A DNA stretch of 64,000 nt. It comes from Streptomyces sp. NBC_00285 (GTDB lineage: Bacteria; Actinomycetota; Actinomycetes; Streptomycetales; Streptomycetaceae). Below are positions 16,743 to 25,461 of this stretch, one piece after another. The notes under the pieces were generated by a model, which saw only the letters and a list, made by a program, of their open reading frames with translations, did not search any database and had not been told where the DNA came from. Position numbers and translations under genes: made by a program. Each line of letters starts with the position of its first letter. The first letter of the stretch is position 1. The DNA lies in contig NZ_CP108055.1 of NCBI RefSeq assembly GCF_036174265.1, positions 62,001-126,000 of the forward strand, in the 5' to 3' direction.

Positions 16743-17750
16743 GTGGATGTGGACGTGGCACCTCGGGAAGTGACGCGAGACCAGTTGGCGGGGGCGGCCC
16801 GGGCCGCGTTGGGTGGCGGCCGGAGGCTGGAGGCGGTCGAGCGACTCACAGGCGGCACCACGAAGGGCGTGTACCGCCTGACGATGAACGACGCCACGAC
16901 GGCGATCGCCTACCTGTGGCAGGAAGCGGAGAACTACTGGCCAGCGGCTGAAGGCGACGGCGACCTCACCGACCCCTTCTCGCCCGGTGTCGGACTTGAC
17001 CTCTTCGAGGCCAGCCACTCGCGCCTAGCCTCGCTCGGCCTGAGGGTCCCCGAGGTCCACCTGGTGGACCGCGACCGCACTCACTACCCGGCCGACCTGG
17101 CGATCGTGGAGGACTTCCCCGGCGAGGACCTGATGGACTTGTTCAACCGCGACCCGCGCGCCGCTGAGCCGACGATGGCACGCCTCGCCGATGCCCTGGC
17201 GGCGATGCGACGCCATCGAGCGCCGTCCTTCGGCAAGGTGGCCCAGATCGACAAGGGGGGAACGTCCAAGGCGGCGTCCTGCGAGGAGGCAGCGCTCACG
17301 TTCGCGCTACGTTGCCTCGCCGAGGCCGCGTCCCGTGACAGGAGGATCGCGGACGCCCGCGGCAGGCTAGACGAGCGGCTGCGTGAACTCGCCGCGGCGG
17401 TGCGGCCTCGAGCCGAGTACTCGGTCGTCCATGGCGAGCTGGGGCTGGACCACGTGCTGGTGGACCGGGACGGTAACCCCGTCGTGATCGACTTTGAAGA
17501 GCTGCTGTACTTCGACGTCGAGTGGGAGCACGTGTTCCTGCGGCTCCGCCACTCCGAGGACCAATACCGGCGGTTGGCGGTGGAGGACCTCGACGAGGAC
17601 CGACTCGCCCTCTACAAGCTCACCCAGCACCTGTCACTGACGGCGGGGCCGCTCCGGCTGCTCGACGGAGACTTCCCCGACCGGGCGTTCATGCAGGGAA
17701 TTGCCGAGCATCACTTGAACCAGGCGCTGGCGCAGGTCTCAGTGGTTTAG
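16743..17750 (+). CDS. Aminoglycoside-phosphotransferase-like kinase
   Basis: 335 residues from GTG 16743. Kinase-fold signature: LTGGTTKGVYRLTM (nucleotide loop), VEDFPGEDLMDLF, then the catalytic segment HGELGLDHVLVDRDGNPVVI followed by DFEELLYFD. The canonical APH loop is HGDxxxxN; here Asp is Glu and Asn is His, so either the activity is altered or this is a divergent small-molecule kinase. The stop codon lies exactly at the insertion point of the IS5 element (17750). A substrate such as an antibiotic, choline or a sugar cannot be inferred. Confidence 0.7.
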   Translation: MDVDVAPREVTRDQLAGAARAALGGGRRLEAVERLTGGTTKGVYRLTMNDATTAIAYLWQEAENYWPAAEGDGDLTDPFSPGVGLDLFEASHSRLASLGLRVPEVHLVDRDRTHYPADLAIVEDFPGEDLMDLFNRDPRAAEPTMARLADALAAMRRHRAPSFGKVAQIDKGGTSKAASCEEAALTFALRCLAEAASRDRRIADARGRLDERLRELAAAVRPRAEYSVVHGELGLDHVLVDRDGNPVVIDFEELLYFDVEWEHVFLRLRHSEDQYRRLAVEDLDEDRLALYKLTQHLSLTAGPLRLLDGDFPDRAFMQGIAEHHLNQALAQVSVV

Positions 17751-18717
17751 AGGTCGCGCAGATAGGCGTGTGCTCATGGGCGGCGGTTCGGGCGTCCGTC
17801 CCAGCGGTGGGTCGTCCATGCCTGACGGATCAGGCTACGTACGGTGATGATGGTGTCGGCGAGGTCGAAGAATGCGTCGATGACAGTGGTCCGGCGCTCG
17901 TAGCAGCGGGCGAGGCGGTGGAAGGTGTTCTGCCAGGCGTGGGTCCGTTCGCCATGCCAGCGCTGGCTTGCCTGGATCGGTGCCTTCTCGCCCTTGTGCG
18001 CGATGCGGCCGTGCAGGCCGCGTTCGTCGAGCAGGGCGCGGCTCTTGTCCGAGTCGTAGCCGGCGTCCAGGTGCACGGTGATGTCGTCGGGCAGCGGTCC
18101 GAGGTCGTCCAGGCGGTCCAGGGTCGGGGCGAGCAGTGGGGAGTCGTGGCGGTTGGCTCCGGCCAGGACGCGGCCCAGTGGAATGCCGTAACCGTCCGTC
18201 ATACCCGAGCGTTTCAGGCCCTGTTTGCCGCGGTCGACCGGTGAACGCCCCGCCACCTCGCCGCCACCAGGAGCTTTGGTGATGGAGCCGTCGACGGCGA
18301 TCTGGTCGAGGAGGAGGCCGACGATCCGGTCGTAGGACTCCAGCGCGATCTGTTTGAGTTTGGCGAAGATGCCGAGCCGGATCCACTCGTCGCGGCGGTT
18401 GCGGATCGTGGTGGCCGAGCAGGTCGTGTCGGAGATCGCCTGGTAGGAGCAGCCGAATCGCAGGAGCTGCACCAGCTTGTCGAAGATGATCCGGTCGCTG
18501 GTGCGTGGGCGGTGGCAGCCCAGTGGATGGTCCGGGTGGTACCCCGGCCGCTCGGGCAGCAGGGCGGCGAATTGGCCCCAGAGTGGTTCGGTCAGCCATG
18601 ATGGCAGTACAGGCACAGGTCTCCCCGGTGATCACAGAGCGTCGCAACTCCATGATCACCAAGACCTGTGCCTGCCTCACTGCCGGGGTCCACCAACGCG
18701 CCTATCTGCGCGACCTC
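17750..18717. mobile_element. IS5-family insertion sequence, complete
   Basis: 968 bp with 19-bp perfect terminal inverted repeats (GAGGTCGCGCAGATAGGCG at 17750-17768; its complement at 18699-18717). It is flanked by TTA target duplications (17747-17749 and 18718-18720). One intact transposase gene. Repeats and duplications are perfect, so the insertion is recent. Confidence 0.93.
17774..18616 (-). CDS. IS5-family transposase
   Basis: 280-residue DDE transposase. N-terminal PSWLTEPLWGQFAALLP, then an HTH (FGCSYQAISDTTCSATTIRN). DDE acids: Asp in QIAVDGSITKAP, Asp in TVHLDAGYDSDKS, Glu in the C-terminal segment ARCYERRTTVIDAFFDLAD. Full length and uninterrupted in a single frame, so likely functional. 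Flanked by intact inverted repeats. Confidence 0.93.
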   Translation of the reverse strand: MPVLPSWLTEPLWGQFAALLPERPGYHPDHPLGCHRPRTSDRIIFDKLVQLLRFGCSYQAISDTTCSATTIRNRRDEWIRLGIFAKLKQIALESYDRIVGLLLDQIAVDGSITKAPGGGEVAGRSPVDRGKQGLKRSGMTDGYGIPLGRVLAGANRHDSPLLAPTLDRLDDLGPLPDDITVHLDAGYDSDKSRALLDERGLHGRIAHKGEKAPIQASQRWHGERTHAWQNTFHRLARCYERRTTVIDAFFDLADTIITVRSLIRQAWTTHRWDGRPNRRP

Positions 18718-18870
18718 TTAGTCATCGAGGGAGCACCCGGGCTGTTTCGCCCAGCCGGTCCGCGGGTTTTTGCGGGTGAAGCGTCGGGTCATCATGGTGA
18801 TGAGTGCCCAGTTCAGGTGCGCTTCGGAGTGCTGCGGGAGGCGTTCGTAGTCGCGTGCGTTGCGGCGGGC
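18718..18870 (-). pseudogene. C-terminal relic of another IS5-type transposase
   Basis: The minus strand reads RNARDYERLPQHSEAHLNWA and then ITMMTRRFTRKN, the typical last 30-40 residues of a different Streptomyces IS5 transposase. Its TAA stop overlaps the TTA target duplication of the neighbouring IS5. Only the tail remains. Confidence 0.6.
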
Positions 18871-18887
18871 GTTCCCCGATCCCGTGG

Positions 18888-18976
18888 GGCAAGTTCTCCA
18901 CCGTCGCAGATCATCAACAGGCTCACCGGTGGCTGCAGTTCATGGCGAACATCGGTCGAGCACCGAACACGATCAC
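18888..18976 (+). pseudogene. Tyrosine-recombinase N-terminal relic
   Basis: The frame reads FSTVADHQQAHRWLQFMANI and then GRAPNTI. The phrase FMANIGRAPNTI matches the SAM-like core-binding start of Streptomyces integrases. It is cut on both sides. Confidence 0.4.
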
Positions 18977-19010
18977 TCCGCGCGGAGACAACGGCGGCCA
19001 ATAGCCGCGC

Positions 19011-19442
19011 TCATCCCTGGTGCGGATCAAGGAGGAACCAGTAGTTCACCGTGGGTCCCTGCGCAGCAAGCCCACCTCCGAGGGATTCGTAGAGGGACCG
19101 GGCCGCCACGTTCGCCTCCCCGGTGGTCAAGAGCATCTTCGTGGCCCCGGCCTTCGCCCCAGCCTCCATGAAGGCGCCAAGAAGATCCCGTCCGACGCCC
19201 CGACGGCGATGTGCTTCCGCCACCTCAAGTTGGTGGACATAAAGCATCGATGACGAGTCCGGACGGGCCAGATGGTGCCCCCAGCACCACCCAAGGATCT
19301 CTGTCTCATCGGCCGCCACGAAGGCGAGTGCGCTGGGCGTGTCAGCAAACGCCCAAACCACATCGGCCTCCTCGACTCCACGGAAGTGGCGGACCGCCCG
19401 CTCAAGCAGTGACAGGTCGTCTCTCGAAATCTGTGTGATCAC
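19011..19442 (-). CDS. GNAT acetyltransferase resembling AAC(3)-I
   Basis: 143 residues from GTG 19442, preceded by GAGG; the upstream open frame adds only low-complexity sequence. GNAT motif A is clear: LEVAEAHRRRGVGRDLLGAF (acetyl-CoA pyrophosphate loop RRRGVG). The tail AARSLYESLG is motif B. Layout and length resemble the aminoglycoside 3-N-acetyltransferase I group, but substrate residues cannot be judged here. Bordered by the ISAs1 copy and by IS/integrase relics, so mobile acquisition is likely. Confidence 0.8.
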   Translation of the reverse strand: MITQISRDDLSLLERAVRHFRGVEEADVVWAFADTPSALAFVAADETEILGWCWGHHLARPDSSSMLYVHQLEVAEAHRRRGVGRDLLGAFMEAGAKAGATKMLLTTGEANVAARSLYESLGGGLAAQGPTVNYWFLLDPHQG

Positions 19443-19665
19443 GGCCTCATACTGCCTCGCTCGCTTAAGAGTCGGTGCCGGTCTCGATGCTGGCGCAGCA
19501 GGGCCCGGTACGACATCCTGTCCGGGCATTGCGGCGGATCGCTGGGCACTCGCAACCCACTTCGGTCTCGACCCGGCCAGCAGGGCTGATTCAAAGTCTT
19601 CGGGTCATGGAAACGTGCAGGTCGCTGGGGTGTGATGATCCGGTGGAAGTCCGTCACGAAGACAA

Positions 19666-19722
19666 CGAAGCTCCGGTTGACGGGGTGACCTTCCCAAGTC
19701 GCCCTGCCCGTCCGGAGCTTCG
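19666..19722 (+). promoter_or_regulatory. Leader hairpin masking the transposase ribosome binding site
   Basis: CGAAGCTCCGG (19666-19676) pairs with CCGGAGCTTCG (19712-19722), directly before the transposase ATG at 19723. An inner ACGGG/CCCGT pair (19680-19684, 19707-19711) extends it. The only Shine-Dalgarno-like GGAG is inside the 3' arm. Confidence 0.65.
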
Positions 19723-20871
19723 ATGTGCCGCCAGAGTGCCACTGTCTGCCTGACCAAGTCGCCCACCGCCGCCCAGCGCGGCGTGAACGGTGTTGCCGAA
19801 CGGCTGGCCGTTCTTCGCGATCCACGAGATCGCCGAGGACGGCGCCATTCGCTGGTATCGGTCCTGCTCACCGCCTGCTGCGCGGTGCCGGCCGGGGCTC
19901 GCTCCTATCTGGCCGTGGGCCAGTGGGCCCGTCACGCGCCTCTGGACGCACTGGCCCGTCTCGGCGTGCGCGCCGCCGGCCCGCTGGGCGTGCGCCGCGC
20001 ACCGTCCAGCTCCACCATCCGCCGCCTGCTGACTCTCGTATGCCCCGGTGGGCTTGCCGACCTGCTCGGATGCGACCCCGCGGGCAGTTGGCACCTGGCC
20101 GTGGACGGCAAGGCTGCCCGCGGCTCGCGCACGGACACCGGCCCGGCCGCCCACCTGCTCTCCGCCGTCCTGGAAGGCGGACGCACCGTCAGCCAGCTGC
20201 GGGTGCCGGACAAGACCACCGAGATCACCGGCTTCACGAAACTGCTGTCCCCGTTCGACCTGGCCGGTGTCGTGGTGACCGCCGACGCCCTGCACACCCA
20301 CCGTGACCACGCCAGGTGGCTGGTCGAAGCGAAGGATGCGCACTACCTGCTCGTGGTCAAGCGGAACCAGCCGACGCTGCACAACGCGTTGCGGTCACTG
20401 CCATGGAAGGAGGTGACCGCCCGCCGCTACGACCGCGAGACGGGGCACGGGCGACGTGAGACCCGCTCGGTGCGCACCCTCACCGTCACCAGTCTCGGGC
20501 TGGACTCCCCGCACGTGGCGCAGGCCGCGAAGATCCACCGGCACCGCACCGACCTCAAGACCGGCAAGATCACCCGCCAGACCGTCTACGCCATCACCGA
20601 CCTGACGGCGCGTGCGCCATCTCCCCAGGCCATCGGCCAACTCGCCCGCACGCAATGGGGCATCGAGGCCGTGCACCACGTCAAAGACACCACGTTCGGC
20701 GAGGACGCCTCGAAGATCCGCACCAGACACGGACCGCAGAACATGGCCACCCTGCGCAGCTTCGCGATCCACACCCTACGCACCGCCAGGCACCACAGCA
20801 TCGCCGCCGGCCTGCGCGAGCTCTCCTACACACCCTTCACCCGCCCACTGGACCTGATCGGACTGCCCTGA
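19723..20871 (+). CDS. ISAs1-family transposase
   Basis: 382 residues, full length. The N-terminal region LAVLRDPRDRRGRRHSLVS and the body DGKAARGS (catalytic Asp) and VVTADALHTHRDHA (second Asp) are family hallmarks. The C-terminal QWGIEAVHHVKDTTFGEDAS contains the catalytic Glu (GIE). Family knowledge: DDE enzymes with 8-10 bp duplications. Single uninterrupted frame, so probably active. Translation is likely limited by the leader hairpin. Confidence 0.93.
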   Translation: MCRQSATVCLTKSPTAAQRGVNGVAERLAVLRDPRDRRGRRHSLVSVLLTACCAVPAGARSYLAVGQWARHAPLDALARLGVRAAGPLGVRRAPSSSTIRRLLTLVCPGGLADLLGCDPAGSWHLAVDGKAARGSRTDTGPAAHLLSAVLEGGRTVSQLRVPDKTTEITGFTKLLSPFDLAGVVVTADALHTHRDHARWLVEAKDAHYLLVVKRNQPTLHNALRSLPWKEVTARRYDRETGHGRRETRSVRTLTVTSLGLDSPHVAQAAKIHRHRTDLKTGKITRQTVYAITDLTARAPSPQAIGQLARTQWGIEAVHHVKDTTFGEDASKIRTRHGPQNMATLRSFAIHTLRTARHHSIAAGLRELSYTPFTRPLDLIGLP

Positions 20872-20904
20872 CCAGCAACACCACATGATCACCAGGACTT
20901 TGAA

Positions 20905-21100
20905 TCAGTCCTGGCGCCCACGTGGAGCAGGAAGGCCCGTTATTCCTCCGGCAGTTGCACTGCCTATCTGAGCCTCGAGCTCGGCAAGCTCGCCTTGGGT
21001 AAGCGGATCCTCCACGACCCACTTGTGCCCCAGTGCACCGAAAACCTTGCTGGCCGCAGAGCCTGCACCGGCCGCCTCAACTCGCTGATCAGGCCGCCAG
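20905..21100 (-). pseudogene. Gene remnant cut by the ISAs1 end
   Basis: The minus-strand frame reads VFGALGHKWVVEDPLTQGEL and then AELEAQIGSATAGGIT, plausible protein, and stops inside the ISAs1 terminal repeat. Its 5' side has no clear start. Probably the middle of a truncated gene. Family unknown. Confidence 0.3.
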
Positions 21101-21155
21101 CGAGAGCAGACATACCGAGCCAGTCCGAAGCTCCTCGCCAAGATCGTGTTACGAG

Positions 21156-21195
21156 CCATAAAGGGTCCGCCAGTATACTGGCGGACCCTTTATGG
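21156..21195. terminator. 40-bp perfect palindrome, likely terminator of the toxin operon
   Basis: A perfect 20+20 inverted repeat with no spacer (centre TA-TA at about 21175/21176), starting CCATAAAGGG and ending CCCTTTATGG. Located 35 nt downstream of the Imm1 stop. The RNA would form a very stable GC-core stem with an AU base, consistent with bidirectional termination. Confidence 0.7.
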
Positions 21196-21229
21196 AGCGC
21201 AGCTATCCGACTTGCGAATTGCGCAGCCT

Positions 21230-21745
21230 TTACGCCTCTTCCTCTTCCGCGTAGAGCTCTCCGGTGTAATGGCCCTTGACCCACTGCACTTGCGTAGGCC
21301 TGAAACCGGTCCCTTCCCGATAATACTCTTCCACAACCGGACGAATGCTAGACAAAGGCAGCGCGCTGACTCGGTCGAAGAAGGTAGGGCACCCCGGATC
21401 AGAAAGGACCTTGGGATCCGGTTCCGGCGGGGCAGGATTCAGGGACACCCACGCATGGTTCGCGACATCATGACCGATCTCCGCCGACACTCTCTGGGAA
21501 ATAATTCCCTCACAGTACCAGAGGATTCCTGCATATTCCGACGAAAAATTAATTCCGACCGAAAGTACGTTGTCTGGAGGTGACGCGTACACCTTGTCTG
21601 ATACTACGTCCCAGATCACCTGGAAAGCCAAGTCCACTGAGGACTTAAGTCGGTGACCTTCAGCGAATACCGAATCAAGGTATTCGCTTACGTCACTTTG
21701 GGTTTCCAGGTATGCCGGTGTCTCTCCCAGCACCTTCAGTGTCAT
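21230..21745 (-). CDS. Imm1-family immunity protein
   Basis: 171 residues. The body reads LSVGINFSSEYAGILWYCEG and ends with GTGFRPTQVQWVKG, both characteristic of Imm1, the immunity family of polymorphic toxin systems. Its ATG overlaps the toxin stop (TAATG, one base), so the two are translated together. Imm1 genes are frequently paired with deaminase-type toxins, which fits the upstream gene. The coding region is less GC-rich than its surroundings, suggesting horizontal transfer as a toxin-immunity cassette. Cytoplasmic, expected to bind and block the deaminase domain. Confidence 0.85.
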   Translation of the reverse strand: MTLKVLGETPAYLETQSDVSEYLDSVFAEGHRLKSSVDLAFQVIWDVVSDKVYASPPDNVLSVGINFSSEYAGILWYCEGIISQRVSAEIGHDVANHAWVSLNPAPPEPDPKVLSDPGCPTFFDRVSALPLSSIRPVVEEYYREGTGFRPTQVQWVKGHYTGELYAEEEEA

Positions 21746-24700
21746 TAAGGCCTCGCTCCGTACAGAACCTTCTTACCCCCAGGATAGTACACTGTGAGCT
21801 TCGAGCCGACCGGCAGGATGTACCCCACCGCGTCCACGCAGTTCTGTGCCTTGTCGCATACGCCAGCGTTGTTGTTGATGACGACTGTGGCATTTTTTAT
21901 GTTGTTGTTGTCCATCCAGACTGCATATTTTGTTTCGACATGAGAAGATGCTTTGTACTTCGCGTTCTTGGTCGCCGGGAAGCCCTTCTTCCCAGCCAGG
22001 CGCTTTTGCGCCTCCGCCCACAGCGGATCGTCGTACGCATTCCCTTCGCCGTCATACCACTTCTCACCACTCTTCATTTGAGCGATTCCTGGCGGAAGAT
22101 CGGGAATGGGGTTCCCGCTATCGTCGAGCAGTTCGCCAACCGTCCTGTCCCCAGTTTTCCACTCGGGGAGACCGTCAAGAATTTCCCCGACTTTCTTCAG
22201 CAATGCAGGACAAGAATCTTCGGCGGCCGCAAAGCGTTGAGTTCCGGATTCAGCCAGACACTCAACAGCACGGCGGGCTGCACGGGCATCCATGAGGGCG
22301 TCGACGCCCTCTTCGAATTTTCCGAGAAGCTTGAGCTTTCCCCATGGGAGGACGCCCACGGCAGCCATCGCACAGTCTGCAGCGGTAGGGTCCAAAATGC
22401 ATTTTTCGATGTCCGCGAGGCCGGTTATCTCCCACACAACGGTGTGTGTGGTGGTGCCGGGCGTGACTGCTTCGTAGATCCACCGGAAGATGGGTAGTTG
22501 GCAGGGTGCGGGGGCGAACCGGCCCGGCACACAGGTCTTTTTGCGGGGACCTTCTTGTGCCTTGCGGTTTTCTTCGGCCTGGCGGTTTGCTTCTTCCAGC
22601 TCCGCTTCGGCGAGCTGGCGCGTCCGCTCCCAGGCGGCGCTGGCCTCTGCCTTGGCCTCGTCTGCGCTCTTACCTGCGGCAAGAGCAGAGGCATGCGCGT
22701 CATCCTTCGCCTTGTCCGCTCTTCTTGCCGATTCGCGGGCATAGGCGGCAGAGAATTCTGCTTCGGCCGCCGAGTCTTCGGCGGCTTCGGCGGCACTATC
22801 TGCCCGGTTGGCGGCATCGCGTGCGGTTGCGGCGGAGGCTGCGGCCTCGGCGGCGCTGCTTTCGGCGGCATCGGCGGAAGCGTCAGCATCGGCAGCGTGT
22901 TCTGCGGCCTGCTGGGCAGATGTCGCAGCCTTGTTGGAGGCTTCTGTGGCTTCCTTCGTCGCGTTGACAGCCTTGGCGGCGGCTTCGGCGGCACGCCAGG
23001 CGTCCTCGTGTGCCTTGGCCGCAATCATCGACCCTTCGGCCAGGAGGCCTTGGAGGTGATGGTTGTGGGTGGTGGAGAGGTCGTCCTTCCGTTGGGCCAT
23101 GTACTGGTCGACGGTGACGAACTCGTGGATCAGTTCGGCGGGGCCAGCCAGTGCGATCGTGGCGGCCGCCTTGAGCTCGGGGCCTCCTTCGGTGGCCAGC
23201 CGTGCGGTGAGGATCCGTTCGTCCTGGAGCCGCTTGCCGTACTGTCCCGCCTGCAGAAACGCGGCGAGTGTCTTGGGGTTTCCGTCCTTGAGCGTGGCCT
23301 CCGCGGCCTCACTGAGGTACGTGCCGCCCACAGTGGCCAGGTGGGCGACCTCGACCCGCGCTTCGGTGTTCCCGGTTTCGTACTGGCCGGTGGTGTAGAA
23401 GGCCTCGATCTGTTCCGAGGTGCCGGCGAGGGCGCTGGTTGCCGCGGTGCGGACGGATTCGAACGGGCTTTGCGTGCTGAGGTTGACGACCCGCTGCCGG
23501 ATGTCGTTCTGATCGGCCTCTTTCCAGCGGGTGCGCAGGTAGTCCAGGACGTCTTGGTCGGTTCCGGACAAGGCGCGGGCGGCGGCTTCCTGCTGCCAGG
23601 GGCCGAGCAGCTTCATGGCCTGCATGGCAAGCTGGCGGCCCTTGGCGGCGGTGGCCTGGATGTCGACGTCGGGCCTGCCAGCTTCCTGGGCCAGCTCGGC
23701 CGCTTCAGTGTCCAGGGACCGGGCCCCGACCTCGGTGGACGCAGACGCCTTGATGGCGGCTTCGGATGCGGCCCTCATCGACCGAGCGCGCTCGATTGCC
23801 GCATCGGTGCGGGTGTCGAGTTCGGCGGTCTCGGTCTCCCGCGCCAGGGCGTAGATCTCTTTGGCTTGGTTGACTGCGCTTGTCGCGGCATCCGCAGCGA
23901 TCTTGGCCTGGTCAGCGTTCTTCTTGGCCGTGGCGGCGTAGGTGGCTGCGTCGCCGGCGTGGGCGGCCGCATCGTCTGCGAAGTCTGCGGCCTTGCGTGC
24001 GTGGCCCGCAGCCGAGTTCGCGGCGTCACGTGCGGCGTAGGCGGCCTTCGCGGAACGGGCGGCCAGAGCCGCAGACCGATCGGCGGCTCGATCGGCGGCA
24101 TCGGCGTGACGGCGTGCCTCAGCCGCGGCGCTCCTGGCCTCGTCCGAGTGCGCACCTGCGGCGTCGGCGTAGTCGTTTGCCTGTATCGCGGCGTCAGCCG
24201 CCGCGCGCGCGTTGGTGGCCGCGCCCTTGGCGTTGGTCGCGGCCCGCGCGGCGGCTTCAGAGGCCTTTCCGGCGTTCTCGGCGGCGACCCCCGATGCCTC
24301 GGCCGCGTCTGCGGCCTTGCGCGCGTTGGTGGCAGCGGTTCGCGCTGCGGCGGCGTTCTGCGCGTTCTGGCCGGCGGCGACAGCCCGCTTGTGCGCCTCG
24401 TCGGCGGCAGTCGCGGCCTTGGCTGCGGCCGAAGCTGTTTGCGCGGCCGCGATTGAAGCCCGTCGAGCAGCCGCGTTGGCTGCATCAGCCGCTCCGATAG
24501 CCACCTGGGCGGACTCTGCGGCGGCCCTGGCAGCGTCTGCGGCCTGCCGGGCCTTGACGCTTGCTAGCTTGGCGTCATTCTTGGCGGCCTCAGCCTCCTC
24601 TGCCGCATTCTGAGCGGCCTCTTTGGCCAACTTGGAGGCCTCGACCGACTTCGCGGACGCCTCCTCCGCCCGCTCAGTAGCATCCGCAGCCAATTTGCCG

Positions 24701-25461
24701 GACTGCTTCGCCTGCTTGAGCAGGTCCTCGATATTGGTCTGTTCCACGTCACGGGCGCGTGCCGTGACCTGGCCGATGTCCAGGAACTCGGCGATGTCCT
24801 GGGGCGTGCCGCGCAGGGCGAGCGTCGCCGCCGTCTTGACGTTCGGGGTGCCGTTGGTGGCCAGGTAGGCGGTTTCGATCCGGTTGTCGGTCTGCTGGGC
24901 CGTGTACTGGCCCTCGCTCAGGAAGAGCGCGCGATCTTCGGCGGAACCCTGGAGGGCGGCCTCGCCCGCCTCCCGTACGTACGTGCCGCCCAAGGTCGTC
25001 ACCCGGGCGGTTTCGATCCTGTTGTCCTGGTCCTGCGGCTCCTGATAGCCGAAAAGGAGGAAATCCTCCAACTCGGCCGGCGTCTTCTGCAGAGCTGCGA
25101 CGGCGGCTTCACGAACATAGGGACCACTGGTCATGGCCAGGCGCGCGGACTCGATGCGGTTGTCGGTGTTCTGGATGGACTCGGCGTCCTGGAGAAATTT
25201 CCGGACGGCCTCGTCACCGCCAAGCAGCGCCTCTTCGGCGGCTTCCCTCAGACCGGTGCCGCCGGTCCTCCAGTACGTGACAATGTCCGCACGCACACCC
25301 TCGGGCAGTGGCGCCGGATCCGCCGCCACTGCCGTGACGGGCGTACCGAGCAGGCCCGCCACCAGACCGGCGGAAATCAACAAGCGCAGCATGCGGCGCC
25401 TGGCCATAAATGTTCTTGGTTCTCCAGAGTTAATATCCCTGAAGGGCATTCGCCGTTTCAC
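21745..25461 (-). CDS. Secreted polymorphic toxin: ALF repeats, Ala-rich coiled coils, SCP1.201/DddA-like deaminase C-terminus
   Basis: 1238 residues from GTG 25461, preceded by AAGGAG at good spacing. Signal peptide around residues 19-47 (LLISAGLVAGLLGTPVTAVA). Two blocks of ALF short repeats (about 50-245 and 640-830; units such as VREAAVAALQKTPAELEDFL) alternate with long Ala-rich helical stretches (about 250-620 and 860-1030) that should form a stalk. The last 75 residues are a deaminase: zinc motif SHVETKYAVWM (His1174, Glu1176) with Cys1202 and Cys1208 (AGVCDKAQNC), then ILPVGSKLTVYYPGG. This matches the SCP1.201-like family that includes the cytosine deaminase DddA. The tip is AT-richer than the stalk. 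Followed by Imm1. Confidence 0.9.
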   Translation of the reverse strand: MKRRMPFRDINSGEPRTFMARRRMLRLLISAGLVAGLLGTPVTAVAADPAPLPEGVRADIVTYWRTGGTGLREAAEEALLGGDEAVRKFLQDAESIQNTDNRIESARLAMTSGPYVREAAVAALQKTPAELEDFLLFGYQEPQDQDNRIETARVTTLGGTYVREAGEAALQGSAEDRALFLSEGQYTAQQTDNRIETAYLATNGTPNVKTAATLALRGTPQDIAEFLDIGQVTARARDVEQTNIEDLLKQAKQSGKLAADATERAEEASAKSVEASKLAKEAAQNAAEEAEAAKNDAKLASVKARQAADAARAAAESAQVAIGAADAANAAARRASIAAAQTASAAAKAATAADEAHKRAVAAGQNAQNAAAARTAATNARKAADAAEASGVAAENAGKASEAAARAATNAKGAATNARAAADAAIQANDYADAAGAHSDEARSAAAEARRHADAADRAADRSAALAARSAKAAYAARDAANSAAGHARKAADFADDAAAHAGDAATYAATAKKNADQAKIAADAATSAVNQAKEIYALARETETAELDTRTDAAIERARSMRAASEAAIKASASTEVGARSLDTEAAELAQEAGRPDVDIQATAAKGRQLAMQAMKLLGPWQQEAAARALSGTDQDVLDYLRTRWKEADQNDIRQRVVNLSTQSPFESVRTAATSALAGTSEQIEAFYTTGQYETGNTEARVEVAHLATVGGTYLSEAAEATLKDGNPKTLAAFLQAGQYGKRLQDERILTARLATEGGPELKAAATIALAGPAELIHEFVTVDQYMAQRKDDLSTTHNHHLQGLLAEGSMIAAKAHEDAWRAAEAAAKAVNATKEATEASNKAATSAQQAAEHAADADASADAAESSAAEAAASAATARDAANRADSAAEAAEDSAAEAEFSAAYARESARRADKAKDDAHASALAAGKSADEAKAEASAAWERTRQLAEAELEEANRQAEENRKAQEGPRKKTCVPGRFAPAPCQLPIFRWIYEAVTPGTTTHTVVWEITGLADIEKCILDPTAADCAMAAVGVLPWGKLKLLGKFEEGVDALMDARAARRAVECLAESGTQRFAAAEDSCPALLKKVGEILDGLPEWKTGDRTVGELLDDSGNPIPDLPPGIAQMKSGEKWYDGEGNAYDDPLWAEAQKRLAGKKGFPATKNAKYKASSHVETKYAVWMDNNNIKNATVVINNNAGVCDKAQNCVDAVGYILPVGSKLTVYYPGGKKVLYGARP

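Larger units (their letters stand above)
19586..20908 (+). mobile_element. ISAs1-family insertion sequence
   Basis: Terminal inverted repeats CTGATTCAAAGTC (19586-19598) and GACTTTGAATCAG (20896-20908), with weaker pairing further in. One transposase gene. No clear target duplication flanks it, so one flank has probably changed. Confidence 0.85.

Noticed and set aside
21690..21750. Possibility that toxin and immunity gene are one fused protein
   Set aside because: The TAA stop and the ATG overlap by one base in different frames, so they are two proteins.
22498..24456. 652-codon Gly-rich open frame on the plus strand
   Set aside because: Antisense to the Ala-rich stalk of the toxin; Gly richness is the complement of Ala codons.
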